Shown one piece after another: positions 10,042-21,660 of a stretch of DNA of 64,000 nt. The notes below the pieces were generated by a model. The model worked only from the letters and a program-made list of their open reading frames with translations, ran no database searches and was not told where the DNA came from. Position numbers and translations under genes: made by a program. Positions within the stretch are counted from its first letter, which is position 1, and each line of letters starts with the position of its first letter. The DNA is from Microcebus murinus (Eukaryota; Chordata; Mammalia; Primates; Cheirogaleidae), in assembly GCF_040939455.1 (NCBI RefSeq), contig NC_134108.1, positions 39,662,501 to 39,726,500 of the forward strand, given 5' to 3'.

Positions 10042-12339
10042 TATCTCCCATACAAATCCCACCTGCTTTGGTTCAGTCACTAGAGTCTTCTTGTTTTTAC
10101 AAATTTTATAGCTTATAGTTATTTTCAGGATAATATTTGGGAGGTACTTCTCTTGGGTCAGATCTGATGCAAAGCTATTCCTTCTTGCCTATTCTCCTTC
10201 CAGGAAATCAATCAATTTGGCATTTGGTGGTGCTTAGAAAATTTACTTAATGTTGGTCATAGCAAAGGCAATATATCATTCAGACTTGGTTTTCCACTCT
10301 CTGGTCAGTATTGTCTTCCTCCCTCCAAATAACCACTTACTGGGTCCTATTATATCATCATCCCTACCCAACACACATCATGGAAGAGTACACTAGTGCT
10401 TCAGGTTTAAAGTTTCTTTTAAGGAGAGAAGCCCCACAGCCCATTGTTTTTAAAGTTTCATTTCTCACAGGCTATTATACTTCCCTAGCCACCTTGGAAA
10501 TGAAAAAAACAAAATATTTTCCCATCTGGATTAGATATTTCTCTAGGAATTGCAGATATGCAATTTAATTAGGCAATTTTTCTCTGGATTAAATTAGGAA
10601 AATTTATATCTCATATGGGTATAAAAATTCTACCCCTCTGCCTTGCCAAGTCTCTAACATTTCAGTAGACATCTCTGGGGCAAAATTGCCCCTATTTTCC
10701 TCTGTTTACTTTATCCTTCTCTGTAGAGGAACAGAAATTGCTTCTGTGGTGTAATCTCACTTCTTATTTTAATTCATTCAGTGATATCTCTAGCTGGTTT
10801 AAATGTCCCATTCTTCTCAGGGTAAATAATACTATATTAAATACTTCCCTTCCCTTTATAATGTAACACTCACCTGCTCCTATTTCTCTGGCAAAGATTA
10901 ATAATAAATTTGTAGTATTTAATTTGAAATATCCAGCCTGTGGGAAATTATTTTGAAATATTTACTGTTCAGTACATAATTTTCTTTTCCTGCTTCTGGT
11001 AATGAAGTTTCAGTTTCAGATTTTTCCCTCAGTCACAACTCCACAACTCACTTCAAGTCATTTATCTGGTTTGCCACTCTTATATTAACTTCTGCTTTTA
11101 TTATAGATCAGCTCAATTTTCCTTCTTCTTCTAGCCAATCAAAATATTTCAGTAAATCTTTATTTGTAATTAGTATGCATAAGTCCTATTTAGAGAAATG
11201 ATAATATAATAATTTGAGAATTTTATTTTTCCAGAGGAAAAAAATAAGGACACTTTATCCACTTGGTATGTAATTCTCAATTTGATTTAGTCAATAGTTT
11301 ATGACATTTGAACATATAATGTTTGTGCCTTAGCTCTCATGCCAAAATAAATGCTAGGTCAGTAATAGAGGCCTTTGCATCATGATGTTGACTGATATCT
11401 GAACTTTTCTAGATCATGCACTTGCAAAAATCATGCTTAGAAATATTGGAATCACATTGTGATGATCATTTCAGCATCATACTTTTCAATTGAATATGGA
11501 ATGTGTACTTACACTTCCATAGTAGCTACTCTTTATAGTGAAACAATACAGTTATAATGAGTTTTTGTCCCAATTCACTGAAACACCAAATTATAATCAA
11601 CTAAAATAATATAGGAAAATAGGCATTTTGAAAATAAAAATAGTTTTCAAACAACTGAACAAATGTTCAGACACAATTACTGATTGAATGCTATGGCAAA
11701 AAAGTTGGTATTTATCTTTGTTAGACTATAGATTGTCTAACTATTTTTTAAAAAGTTTTAGTGACTGCTTTATCTAGATTAGTATCAAACAGTGTATTCC
11801 AGCTTAATGAGAACACAATAAAAACCTTAAATGTTAAATAACTGTATAAAGGGCAAAATGAGCAGCTGATACAAATAGTAGCTTCCAGGGAAAATTTCCA
11901 TCAACAATATTACCTATTTGAGTTGTCTGCTCATTACCTACTAACTAATATTAAATTGAATGCCTAATATGAAAATGAGAAGTGATGACCTCATAATGTT
12001 TAAACCACAGACACCAAATAGAATTTTGTTCTGTGCTGTGAGTCTTTCAATCATTGATCATTTCTCACACACCATTATAAGTTCTCAGACTGTGTGCCAT
12101 TAAAGTGACTTTAAGTTAGAGAATTCTTCAATGAGAGAATTCTCATTGAAGCTATAATGACCTATGCTTTGCACTGGTTTTTTAGTTTATCTTTTCTTTC
12201 TTTCTTCCCCTCCCTGCAAATATACAGAAAAGTAATTACAAAGTGGTTCCAATCTATCATGATTCTCTTGAATTCTCTGTGAAGAGGTGAGATCCTTTCA
12301 AGGGATCTTTCTTTTCATGCTTGCCTTTTAAATACTAAT
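10042..12339. other. No gene seen; unassigned non-coding DNA
   Basis: Pyrimidine-leaning and AT-rich sequence. The 85-codon frame at 10311-10568 has no recognisable similarity. A near-palindrome at about 12119-12151 ('gagaattcttcaatgagaga' overlapping 'attctcattgaag') forms a short hairpin. No repeat family is assigned. Confidence 0.4.
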
Positions 12340-12795
12340 ATTGTCTGGACTACAATCTTGTCCCTCATCACCAACTTCTGTAGTAATTTGTCTATGAAAT
12401 TTCATCTGCAAAAAAAGGCTTCAATTACTGTCAATGTAACTATCTATTCTGACCTATCCTCTGAGTAACAAAGTTTGTTTCTGATTGCCCAGAGGTGTTT
12501 TTATTTACATGGCCTACAGACATCTCAGAATTACCAAATCAACTTGATCTTATTTTTTCCCTCTCCCTATACAACCTAAACCAGCTCCTATTACTCCTGT
12601 TATTTTAATGACTGTCACTGAAATTCTCCCTGTCACTCTACTGTCAACCGAACTTATCCCTTACTCTTCTCCCTCATATCAGTTACTTTTATCACTTAAT
12701 TATCTGAATTATCTTTCCTTTTTCCTATTTCTGCCACCATTGTCTAGGTCCAATTTTTATCCTCCATCACATGGATTACTGCAATTGAAAGAAAA
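12340..12795 (+). mobile_element. L2 LINE fragment (probable)
   Basis: C/T-rich sequence ending 'catggattactgcaattgaa' resembles the L2 wording 'ctggactactgcaatag' with upstream 'gccaccattgtctaggtcca'. Diverged, with no usable ORF. Orientation plus. Confidence 0.5.
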
Positions 12796-12827
12796 AGAAA
12801 ATCATAACTGTGCCAGTTTATGCATTT

Positions 12828-12935
12828 ATATACCAAATATTCATTGAGCACCCACTCTGTTTCAGATTCTGAACAACCTTGAGAATGAAATAATGAAACC
12901 AACCCCATATCTATTGTCAAGAGTAGAGGTTTCTA
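12828..12935 (-). mobile_element. L2 3'-end fragment
   Basis: 'tattcattgagcacccactc' followed by 'gtttcagattctgaacaacc' is the reverse complement of the L2 3' terminus (standard form 'tttattgagcacctactatg'). Confidence 0.6.
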
Positions 12936-12959
12936 GATGAAGGCAATAACTGAGATGTA

Positions 12960-13120
12960 CTGTCCATGCAATAGATAGTAGGCACTTTACATTTACATTT
13001 ATTATCACAATCATCACAATGATTCTACAAATTGGCATTATTATTAATCCCTTTCTAAGGGGAGATTAAATAACAGTCTTTATATTAGAGATAACATTCA
13101 AACTGTTGCTTTTCCGCTAC
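12960..13120 (-). mobile_element. MIR SINE fragment
   Basis: 'ggcactttacatttacattt', 'attggcattattattaatcc' and a degenerate run equivalent to 'cagatgaggaaactgagg' occur in MIR order on the minus strand. Confidence 0.6.
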
Positions 13121-13199
13121 ACTTCTTAAATTCAATTTTCAAGGCTTTTCTATGCCTTTATACTTTTGAATAAACTATTCAAGTAGTCTAGGATAGTTT

Positions 13200-13510
13200 T
13201 CATCCTGCTGGTCACCTCATGAACTTTGATCTGTCCTTCAAATCTCAGCCTATGTGTCATGTGCTCTACTTAGCTTTCCATGATTGTAGCAGAAAAATTT
13301 ACATTCTGCTAAGTGTGCCCTAAAAACTTGAGCTTATATCTAGAAAAAGAAAAACCATTATATTGCATTAAAGTTATGTTCTTGTTTGTCACTCAATACT
13401 GCAAACTCTGGGAAGATACAGGTGTTTATGTATTTTATGCATAACTGTTTATGCATTTAACTGTATATTTTTATCTACTAGTATGGAGTGGATCCTTAAT
13501 AAATGTTTTT
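13200..13510 (+). mobile_element. L2 3'-end fragment
   Basis: 'ccttcaaatctcagcctatg' (L2 'cttcaagtctctgctcaaatg') leads to 'ggatccttaataaatgtttt' at the L2 terminus. Plus orientation. Confidence 0.6.
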
Positions 13511-13589
13511 CAGCAGAGTTTGAGCCAAGTGAAGTTGTTCTAAAATGCCCACGATCTGCTTTTTGCCCACTCCATGTGTCTTTCTGATC

Positions 13590-14055
13590 TCTTCTCCTGC
13601 CCCTCTTTCCTCAGCTCATTCAATTCAGCCACATTGGCTCTCTCATTCTTTTTCAAACATTCCAAACACACACCTGCCTCACTTATAGCCATAGCACTGG
13701 CTGTCCTCACTGCCTAGAATACCTTTTGTCCATTTCTTTTGCATATTTTCCTTGATCACTTATTATTCAGATCTTTCACATGTAACCTTACCAGAAACAT
13801 TTCTCTGAAAATCCCATATTAGGTCACACTCATGTATGTACCTTTTACTCCTATCTTGCTGTAATTTTATTACAACAACTTATCATATGACATGACATAA
13901 ATTTATTTTTTGACTTGTTTCCTGACTTACACTAGAATGTAAACCTGAGGAGGCAGAGGCATTGCCTCTTTGGTCCATGGCTTATTTCCAAAGTCTAGAA
14001 TAGAGCCTGACACAAAGCAGCCCCTCAGTAATATTTGTTCAATGAATGTTAAATA
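13590..14055 (+). mobile_element. L2 3' end, second copy
   Basis: In order: 'gccacattggctctctcatt', 'actgcctagaatacctttt', 'actagaatgtaaacctgagg', 'agagcctgacacaaagcagc', then 'aatatttgttcaatgaatgt' at about 14031, the canonical L2 3' terminus. It lies just downstream of another plus-strand L2. The minus frame at 13927-14139 is a shadow. Confidence 0.75.
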
Positions 14056-16933
14056 AACATGCATGATACCTAGCAGTAAATACACATTGCACCATGTGCA
14101 GTTAACATGGAGAGCTCCTCTGCCTTCATCTGTTGACACTGTAGTGCTCTCTTACATTTAGTCGGGCCTCACAGATATCCAGCATTTGCTCTCCTGGTTT
14201 CATCTACTCATATTTGACAAGACTTATCCTGAGGTCATGATCAGCTGTGAGGTCCAGGAAACTTTTCTCCAAGGCCAGACATGTGCATCTTATTGAGGAT
14301 GGGGGAGTCAGTTTTACCCAAAATACTGACTCAGTGGGAATTTTAGAGGAGATAAAACATGAATAAAAACCACTAAGGAAATAGCTGAAGGAGAAGTCAC
14401 AAATGTCTCTCATATTAACCAGATATGACATCAGAAGTAGCATTTTCTTAAGAGAAAAGAAGTGTAGAAGGAAAACCCTTGGACTTTACAGTATCCTCTG
14501 GTTTTGCTGATCTTCCTATAAAATATTTGTCTCAGAGTATGGTTCCAAAGCCCTTTAAAGTGCAAACTTTCTGGGATTCAAAGGACATCAGCAGTGCTTT
14601 TTTCATCTATGGGTATGATTGGGGCTTTGACATAGCCTTTAACAAAGAACTTTTTAACTCTAAATACTATAGCATTTATTATCTGCAACCAGACTGATAC
14701 AATCATAAACAGCTATTATCACATTTTAGTATATGTCTCATTTATTTCACTAAATTATAAACTCTACGTATGAAAACTTTGTGTCTTGAATCTCCTTGTC
14801 AGATGCCCTGCACTCTTAACAAATACAGGGAAACTGCCCCTCATGTGTCTGTTCCAAGTTGATTTCTAATTTTACTTATTGGATAAAAGGGTGGGCCAAA
14901 GAGTTTATGAACATACGCCTGAGTTTACAATATTTAATAGTTTAGGAAAAACCCCATATATTACTATTTATAAAAATATTTATAATAAAACATTTATTAG
15001 TTAATTCAGTCACCATTCTTGACAAGTATATAAAATTCTCAGACTACATCCTTCAATTTTTTCTCAGTTGGTTGTAAACAAGCTTTTATGATCTATCATT
15101 TGCTTAAAATTATTTTTCAAGTCATATAATTATTCAGAGCTACCATAACTGAAAGTCATTGGTTTAGTTCACAAAATAGTCAATCTTTTCACTGATCTTT
15201 CCAGGAAAACAAACCCTAATATGTGCTAAACCCAAACAAATGTCTTCTGGCACAAAGTTATCTCCTTTTTGAACAGTGTCTTATTCCTGATTCCTCTTCA
15301 GGTGCAGGCCTGTAATAATTATAAGAAATGATCATTAACACAATTCTTCATATCTTAGGCAACATTCCCCATTGATTAGGTTAATACAAAGTGGAAATGA
15401 ATTATAGATTCTCATAGTGTTGTTCTCATGGGCTTTGTTGGAATAACTAAAAAAAATGGATTACTACATGGCAATATTTCATTCACCCCTCTATAAGCAC
15501 TGTGCAGACAAGATTCTTTTTTTTTTTTTTTTTTTTTATAAAATGCAGGGTAGAGGAGGCTGAAGGAGTCTTCTTGTAGTAAAAAAATACAACACGTAAG
15601 TGCTGAAAGCAAAGATTACTAGCCCACATCTATAATTCTATCTCAAATGTATCTTATGGTACTATGTAATACTGTGATGGAGAGACTTCAGGAGAGAGAA
15701 ATGGCAGAGATGGCAGTGAGAGAACTGGGACCTTTTGTCCATGATAACTTCCTCTGGAGTAGAGTTCACATAAGGAGGCTTTCCTCTAAAACACCACCTT
15801 CTCTTTGCAGCTAGAGCTGGAGAGCACTGATCATGCTGCGTTGAAAAGCATGTAGACTGGCTGCTTTCTTCATGTTCTTAAAAGTGCTATTTGTTTTGCT
15901 CTCCACAAGCATTGAATTTCTTTCACTTGATTTATAAAGAAAATGTGAGTAGCTGAAATGCATGTGTACTAAAAAAGAATTCAGTAAAATTAACTTTTTC
16001 TAATTTCAAAAAACCTTTTGTATAGCATAAAAAATGCCTTGGAAATCTATTTTATTTGTCAAGGGTGGATACAGTTTTTAAATTCTTCAAAACAGCTGTT
16101 TCTATCTTCTTTTTAACAACAACAACAACAAAAAGCATAATCATGGATGCCTGATGTAACAGAGGCAAATCAGGTGGGAGTTATCATTACTTCTTGTCTC
16201 CTCCATTTATGCTTTCATGTTGTACATGCACACCTGGGTACACTGAGGGAGCTGTCAGAGATGCCAAACCAAGGGCTAAGTTGCAAATAACATATGTAAA
16301 TTGATCTCTCTAATTTCTTGCTTGCCACTGCTCAATTGTCTATGATGGATCTGGAAATTGAAATTGTTATAGAAACAGTTTTTGGACATTTAGGTGAAAG
16401 TAAAGAGATCTGGAAGGTACTCTGCACTTTCCAGGCTTGCTCATCATTCTTTGCATAATGTTGGGGGATCATTTTTGGAAGATAGTCTGTCCCTTAATGA
16501 TCACTCTTTATCCATAATAAATAACATTTTAAATGTGTGGAAAATCACAAAATAAAAGCATTTACAACAACAAAATATTCTATATGCCATGACATATCAA
16601 GAGTAGGGCAGAGGCTGGTCCACCTTAGGTTCAAGCTATAAGGGAATGGATTGCATATAGAGAATTTAAAAAACAATAAAACTGACAAAAATCAGCGTTT
16701 TTTTTATTATTAGCATGTGCCAACAATTCTAAACAATGCCATTGATAAAGTCCTCTTTCCTTCAAATAGTTTGGAGGCACTGGTAGTCTAAGTTCTGAAC
16801 AATTGGCTGTACCCTGAGTGGCTTGCTTTCCCTGTCCCACACATTACTGAGGGGCCACTGGTAAACCACTATTAAATGGATTGGGTTATTAGGTTACTCC
16901 TGCTTTTCAATGTTCCAATTTTGATTGACCAAG
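14056..16933. other. No gene seen; contains a T21 tract
   Basis: AT-rich, with several short frames of unrecognised sequence (14204-14443 minus, 14479-14697 plus, 15412-15612 minus, 16631-16840 minus). No splice-flanked exon or known domain is visible. A T homopolymer occupies 15517-15537 and a short CAA repeat lies near 16119-16131. Confidence 0.4.
15517..15537. repeat. Poly-T tract (21 T)
   Basis: Uninterrupted T run. It could be the tail of a minus-strand retrocopy, but the following sequence ('ataaaatgcagggtagagga') is not a recognised element. Confidence 0.9.
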
Positions 16934-17092
16934 ATTAGTGCTTTTTAAACTGTAATTTGCATACAAATCACTGGTTTTTAATATACAATTTCTGATTTAA
17001 TCTGGTGTGGATACATGTGTCTGCATTTCTAACAGGTTTCCAGCTGCTGCTGGTGTGGCTAGTCCAAGGAACAGAGTGTGAGCAGCAAGGGA
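16934..17092. mobile_element. MER5A-type hAT relic
   Basis: 'gtgctttttaaactgtaatt', 'aatcactggtttttaatata', 'gcatttctaacaggtttcca' and 'gctgctgctggtgtggctag' track the MER5A consensus in order. A non-autonomous Charlie-related hAT element with degraded termini. Confidence 0.65.
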
Positions 17093-17329
17093 TTAGAAAA
17101 CATTCACTAGGAACATCAGTGTAGCAACAGCTTAGAACTTTCCAAAAGCAGTGAAAGAAAATATAGGTCTCCATATCTTAGTTTCTTAACTTTTTGAATG
17201 GAAAAGCATGTTATCTTATTACTAGTCCTTGAAGGCTAGCATGCCAATCTAATATTGTGCATTGGATTGTATTGAATTATGAGATTTTTTGTTCCTTTTT
17301 GTCTTGTTCTTAACTCCATATTTTAATTT

Positions 17330-17990
17330 TTTCTACACTTATACAAAATTATTGAGCATATACTATGTTTCAGATACTATTCTGGGTTTTAAGACTGTAT
17401 CAGTACACAAAAGAGATTATATTCCCTCCTCTTATGAAAATTACATATTTGGGGGGAATATAAACAGTAAGGAGGATTTAAAATAGAGACAATTATGTCA
17501 CACTTTAGTAGGTAATAAATACTGTTTCATAATACAGAGACAGGAGTTGTAATTACAGTGGAGTGGTAGCTAAGTTGACATTTGAGCAAAAGCCAGAAGG
17601 AATTAAAGAAATGGTCATAGGCCTTCATTCTTCTCTATGAAGAGCTATCTGCCAGTACACAGGACCCGAGGCAGGCATGTGTCTGGAATATTCTAAGACA
17701 AGGAGGCTCCTTCATCCAGAGCAGAATGAGTAATTGGGAAAGAAAACAGGTGAGATCAGAGCAGTAATATTAGGCTAGATCTTGTATGGCCATTTAGGAC
17801 TTTGTAAAATTTCTGACATTTACTCTGAGTAAAATGGAGCATCAGCAGAGAGAGTTTCGCTAAATAGGGACATGAGGAAATATACACTTAAATAGAATCA
17901 TTCTGGGTGCTCTTCAGGATGGACTGTTGGGGAGTGGGTGGTCCAGGAGAAGGACATTATAATAATCCAAGCAAAAGATTACCTCTTAAG
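17330..17990 (-). mobile_element. L2 LINE fragment
   Basis: It starts at the L2 3' terminus ('ttattgagcatatactatgt') and continues upstream on the minus strand: 'ttgacatttgagcaaaagcc', 'gggtgctcttcaggatggac', 'ttataataatccaagcaaaa'. A relative in the same orientation lies at 18640-19260. Confidence 0.65.
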
Positions 17991-18639
17991 AGGATTCTAA
18001 TTTGTATATCTGTGAATGTTTTCTTTTTGTATTAATTTTTCTCATAGCATATATAATATTAAGGAGCTATGCATTTTTTTTGTCATCTAAAATAAAAGAA
18101 GCAATTGAATGACAAATCTTTACAGATCTCACTTCTACCAATGACAATAAGACAATCAAAATTAGGAATATTTCTAAAATAAAGGGAACTATATATCAGT
18201 ACTATTAAAGAGTAATGTTTTATTACATATGCACTTTTTAACAAGGTACATTTGCAACAAATAGCAAATGTTACAATGGCATTAAGAAAGCATTTTGAGC
18301 TTTCTTCTGTAGGATTTAAAAAGCTATTTGTATAATAGTGAATATATGCAAAAGTAAAATTTGATGGCTATTTTTTAATCTTTAAATCTGTTATATATAC
18401 GCCATGTCTCATCTTTGTGCCTTAGTTCCTTATCTGCCACGTGGACTAAAATGGTACTTATGCTACCTATACTTTTGTATGAACTTGCAGAATTAATAAA
18501 ATATGAACATATGTAAATTTAGTTTGGAAAGTTAATGAAGAGAATTTAAATATAGATTATAGACATTATTAATTGATAATATATATGATTATAAACAAGT
18601 TAAATTACTATTCTTTTTTTATTCAGTTTTTCCAACTTT

Positions 18640-19260
18640 TACAAGCATCTGATATATGCCAGCTATTACATTGTGTGGATGGAAAAAAAATAAAATAATT
18701 TATCCAAAGAACCAGTTGGTAAAGATAGACAACAAACAGCTATTCTTAAGGATACCTATGATAATGGCAATGGTAAGGTTAAGGCTGGTGTGCTAGTAGA
18801 ACACGTGGCAGTAATACCTAATCAAAGTACAGCATCAAGAAAAACTTCTCTATCTTGAAGTATAGATACAGTCAGAGCAGTAAATAATGACAAGGTATAG
18901 GGAGTGGTAATCAGGGCATTCTAGGCTGAACAAGCAGCCTATATGGAGGCATGAAGGCATTTAAGGCTACACTGAATTTGTAGGTTGGAGGAGTATTTTG
19001 TTTAGTATGAAACTAGAGAGGTCAGTAAAAGGCAGTTTTAATTCTGAAAATAATGAAGAGATAATGGTCATGTGAGTGTGGATTGAGTGGTGTTTGAGAT
19101 TATAGGCAGGGAGACTAGAAGGCTCTGTAGAAATTAAAACAAGTAATAGCAGTAGCCTGAACTGAGCCATTATGATGCAGATACAGAATGACATTGAATT
19201 TGAGAGACAGTAGAATGAACAGGAATTGAGGACTGGATGTGGAAAGTAAAGCATGGTATA
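18640..19260 (-). mobile_element. L2 LINE fragment, neighbouring copy
   Basis: Same element type and orientation as 17330-17990: 'gcatctgatatatgccagct', 'gggcattctaggctgaacaa', 'atatggaggcatgaaggcat' and later matching L2 wording. It may be one L2 split by about 650 bp of other sequence, or two insertions. Minus frames 18967-19254 and 19115-19381 have no L2 ORF similarity that I can see. Confidence 0.55.
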
Positions 19261-19264
19261 TAGG

Positions 19265-19725
19265 AATATTTTTGTCTACAAATAATGGAAAATACAATTT
19301 ACTGTTTCTTAAAGAAATAAAGGTTTTTCTTCCCATATAATATGCCCATAGGTAAGGATTGCTGAAGCTCAACCATGCCACTAGGGATTCAATTTTCTCT
19401 AACCTTTTGCTTCATGATTCTTGACTTGCCTCCCTTTTGTTCTTGCTCATGACCATATAATCACATGCTTAACTGTATTCTAGGCCCATATCCCCCTTTC
19501 AGATAGGAAGAAGGGGGAAAGGGGAAGTTGGAAAATCTTGGAAATCTTTTTATATCTCATTGGCCAGAATTGTGTCACGTGACCAACCAATACTGAATGG
19601 AAGCCTGGGGAATTATGTGAAGCTTGTATAGCCCCTAGAGGAGAAACAGGTAAGAGAGAGGAGAATTGGATAGGTGACGGGATATGTAGACTTACAGTGT
19701 CTGTCCCAGAGACATACAGGAAACT
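19265..19725. mobile_element. Ancient interspersed repeat, family not assigned
   Basis: The middle ('tcattggccagaattgtgtc' then 'acgtgaccaaccaatactga') and flanks ('ggtaaggattgctgaagctc', 'acagtgtctgtcccaga') resemble a widespread mammalian medium-reiteration repeat. I cannot name it with confidence. Confidence 0.4.
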
Positions 19726-21119
19726 GGATCATGGCTGAAATAGAAACTTTGAACATGTGGGCATGGATGATAGGGCCTTAGGCAGAATGGTCTGTCATAA
19801 CATAATATAGAATATGTCCTCCATTGATGTAGAAGACAGGATCATGGGTGTAGATACAGTTTAAAGCAATTTAAGAAACCTAGACAACACATTATAAACT
19901 GTAAATATGGTGAGTATGTATAATATTTTATTGACTATTAGTACTGCCATTGCTTAGAAAAAGGAATTAATTGCAATGATCATTCTTGGTTCCATTCTTG
20001 TGTTTATCTCTTTTTCTATATTTAGTAAAAATATGTTACTGTTAGCCTAGAAAACTAAGGCAATATAATTTTTTTCACCTGATTACCTATGTGTAGATTA
20101 TCCTTCTAATAATAGCATTTGACTTACATAAAATCAACTGTATGCAAATTGTTGAATAAATCCCATAAAATGGATTTAGAGATGTGGAAAATTTTTGCAT
20201 TATGTAAAGAAAACAAAGTCAGAAAAAAGTACAAGTTGAACACAATGTGAATCATATTCCTTGGTGATTTATAATGTAGTGGCTCTGAGCACAACACATA
20301 CAGTGGCTTTTTCCCAGAGGAATAAGACCCTTGCTTTTAATTTCAAGAATTTCTTTGTTTCCTGTTGGCTCAGCTCATGTTGTTGGGTATTATTTGTGTT
20401 GTTCTTTTTTTATTGCATGATAATTAGAGCCAGAAATCTGTTCAAACACATAAAAAGAAAGCATAGTAATACTAATACAGTGTTTGTGAATAGCCATGAG
20501 TTATTCTAAAGATTTAGAGCTCATTCTAATTTTTGTAACATACAGTGTGCAGTGGTGATGCTTGTGTTAATATGTGTAGGGGAGGGGTATTTCTGAAGTG
20601 CACATCTCTGAGAATGTCTTCTAGTCACTCTCACATACAAAAACTTTTTTTTCTTTTTTAGCACTAAAGAATATTTAGGAAAGTGGTTTCTATTCTGGCC
20701 CACAAAAAATCTTAAAGAATTTCAGAAACCTTAAAGGAAGATATGTTTTTTGTACAATGGATTTTTTAAAATATATAAACAAAATTGACCAAACGTATGA
20801 AGATACCTTCAAAGAAGAAATAAAAATATAATTAGGAGCTATGAGCATAATAAGGGACAATCATTTGAAGAAAAAGTATAAAAAATAGAATCATTATTCC
20901 ATTTTGATTTTATATTATTGCTTTTAATATTCCTGATCTCCCATATGCTATTGAAAAAGTAGATTATGTTCACTCATGCATACTTATATTTATCTTCATA
21001 AGTCACAAGCTTTATCTGGTTATAGATTTGAAGCTATATTACAAAGTTCATGAACTATCATGATTACTATTTCACACCACTTATTCATTTAACAAAAATT
21101 GTTTTAACTCTATTTGGGT
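19726..21119. other. No gene seen
   Basis: AT-rich sequence. The frames at 20261-20509 (plus) and 20521-20703 (minus) have no recognisable domain. No repeat family assigned. Confidence 0.4.
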
Positions 21120-21560
21120 TAGGATTCCTGAGTAAGAGACTCTGTGATGGAGATTTTTATGTAGAAAGCTATTGAGGAATCATCTCAGGTTCATCACCTA
21201 TTGAGGAATAAAGGAAGCAAGATTGGGTAGAGAGAGAAGTGTGGCTGGGATGTAGTTGCAACAATGGCCTCTGCTGATCTTATGTGGAGCTTTGGAACTG
21301 TGATAGACTTCCAGAGCTGTCTTGAATTGGAGTGAAGTGATAGGACCTTTATGTCATCACCTCAACTGATCATTGGTCTGGCAGACACAGGGAAGGAAGC
21401 ATGACCGTGGGCAAGGTAGCTCTGTTAAAATGAGGGCTTTCTCTTAAAGAGAAAGTAAGCTGTGCTGCTAGCATTGCCAGCAGTTGCAGGGATGAGGATT
21501 TCATTCAGGGTGGGGTTCCAGGATCTGGAGGATGCACAACAGCATTTGTTACAAGAACCT
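21120..21560. mobile_element. Ancient interspersed repeat, family not assigned
   Basis: GC-richer than its flanks, and its wording ('acaatggcctctgctgatct', 'gctagcattgccagcagttg') resembles a mammalian repeat I have seen elsewhere but cannot name. No ORF. Confidence 0.35.
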
Positions 21561-21565
21561 CGTTT

Positions 21566-21660
21566 GTGCCCAAGTACTCTTTTAGGTACTTGGGATGGTC
21601 CATTCCGAAGTACCTAAAAGATCTCATCCCTGCCCTTATGGAATTTAAATTTTTATGCAC
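21566..21660 (-). mobile_element. L2 fragment with internal inverted repeat
   Basis: 'gtgcccaagtactcttttag' and 'atccctgcccttatggaatt' match the L2 3' UTR on the minus strand. Between them is a 14-bp inverted copy of part of the element: tcttttaggtactt at 21578-21591 and aagtacctaaaaga at 21608-21621. That arrangement is not part of L2. Confidence 0.6.

Noticed and set aside
14479..14697. 72-codon ORF with a protein-like composition
   Set aside because: No recognisable family, no splice signals that I would trust, and no supporting neighbour exon.
15517..15537. Poly-T tract as the tail of a processed pseudogene
   Set aside because: Adjacent sequence is not a recognisable retrocopy and no TSD was found.
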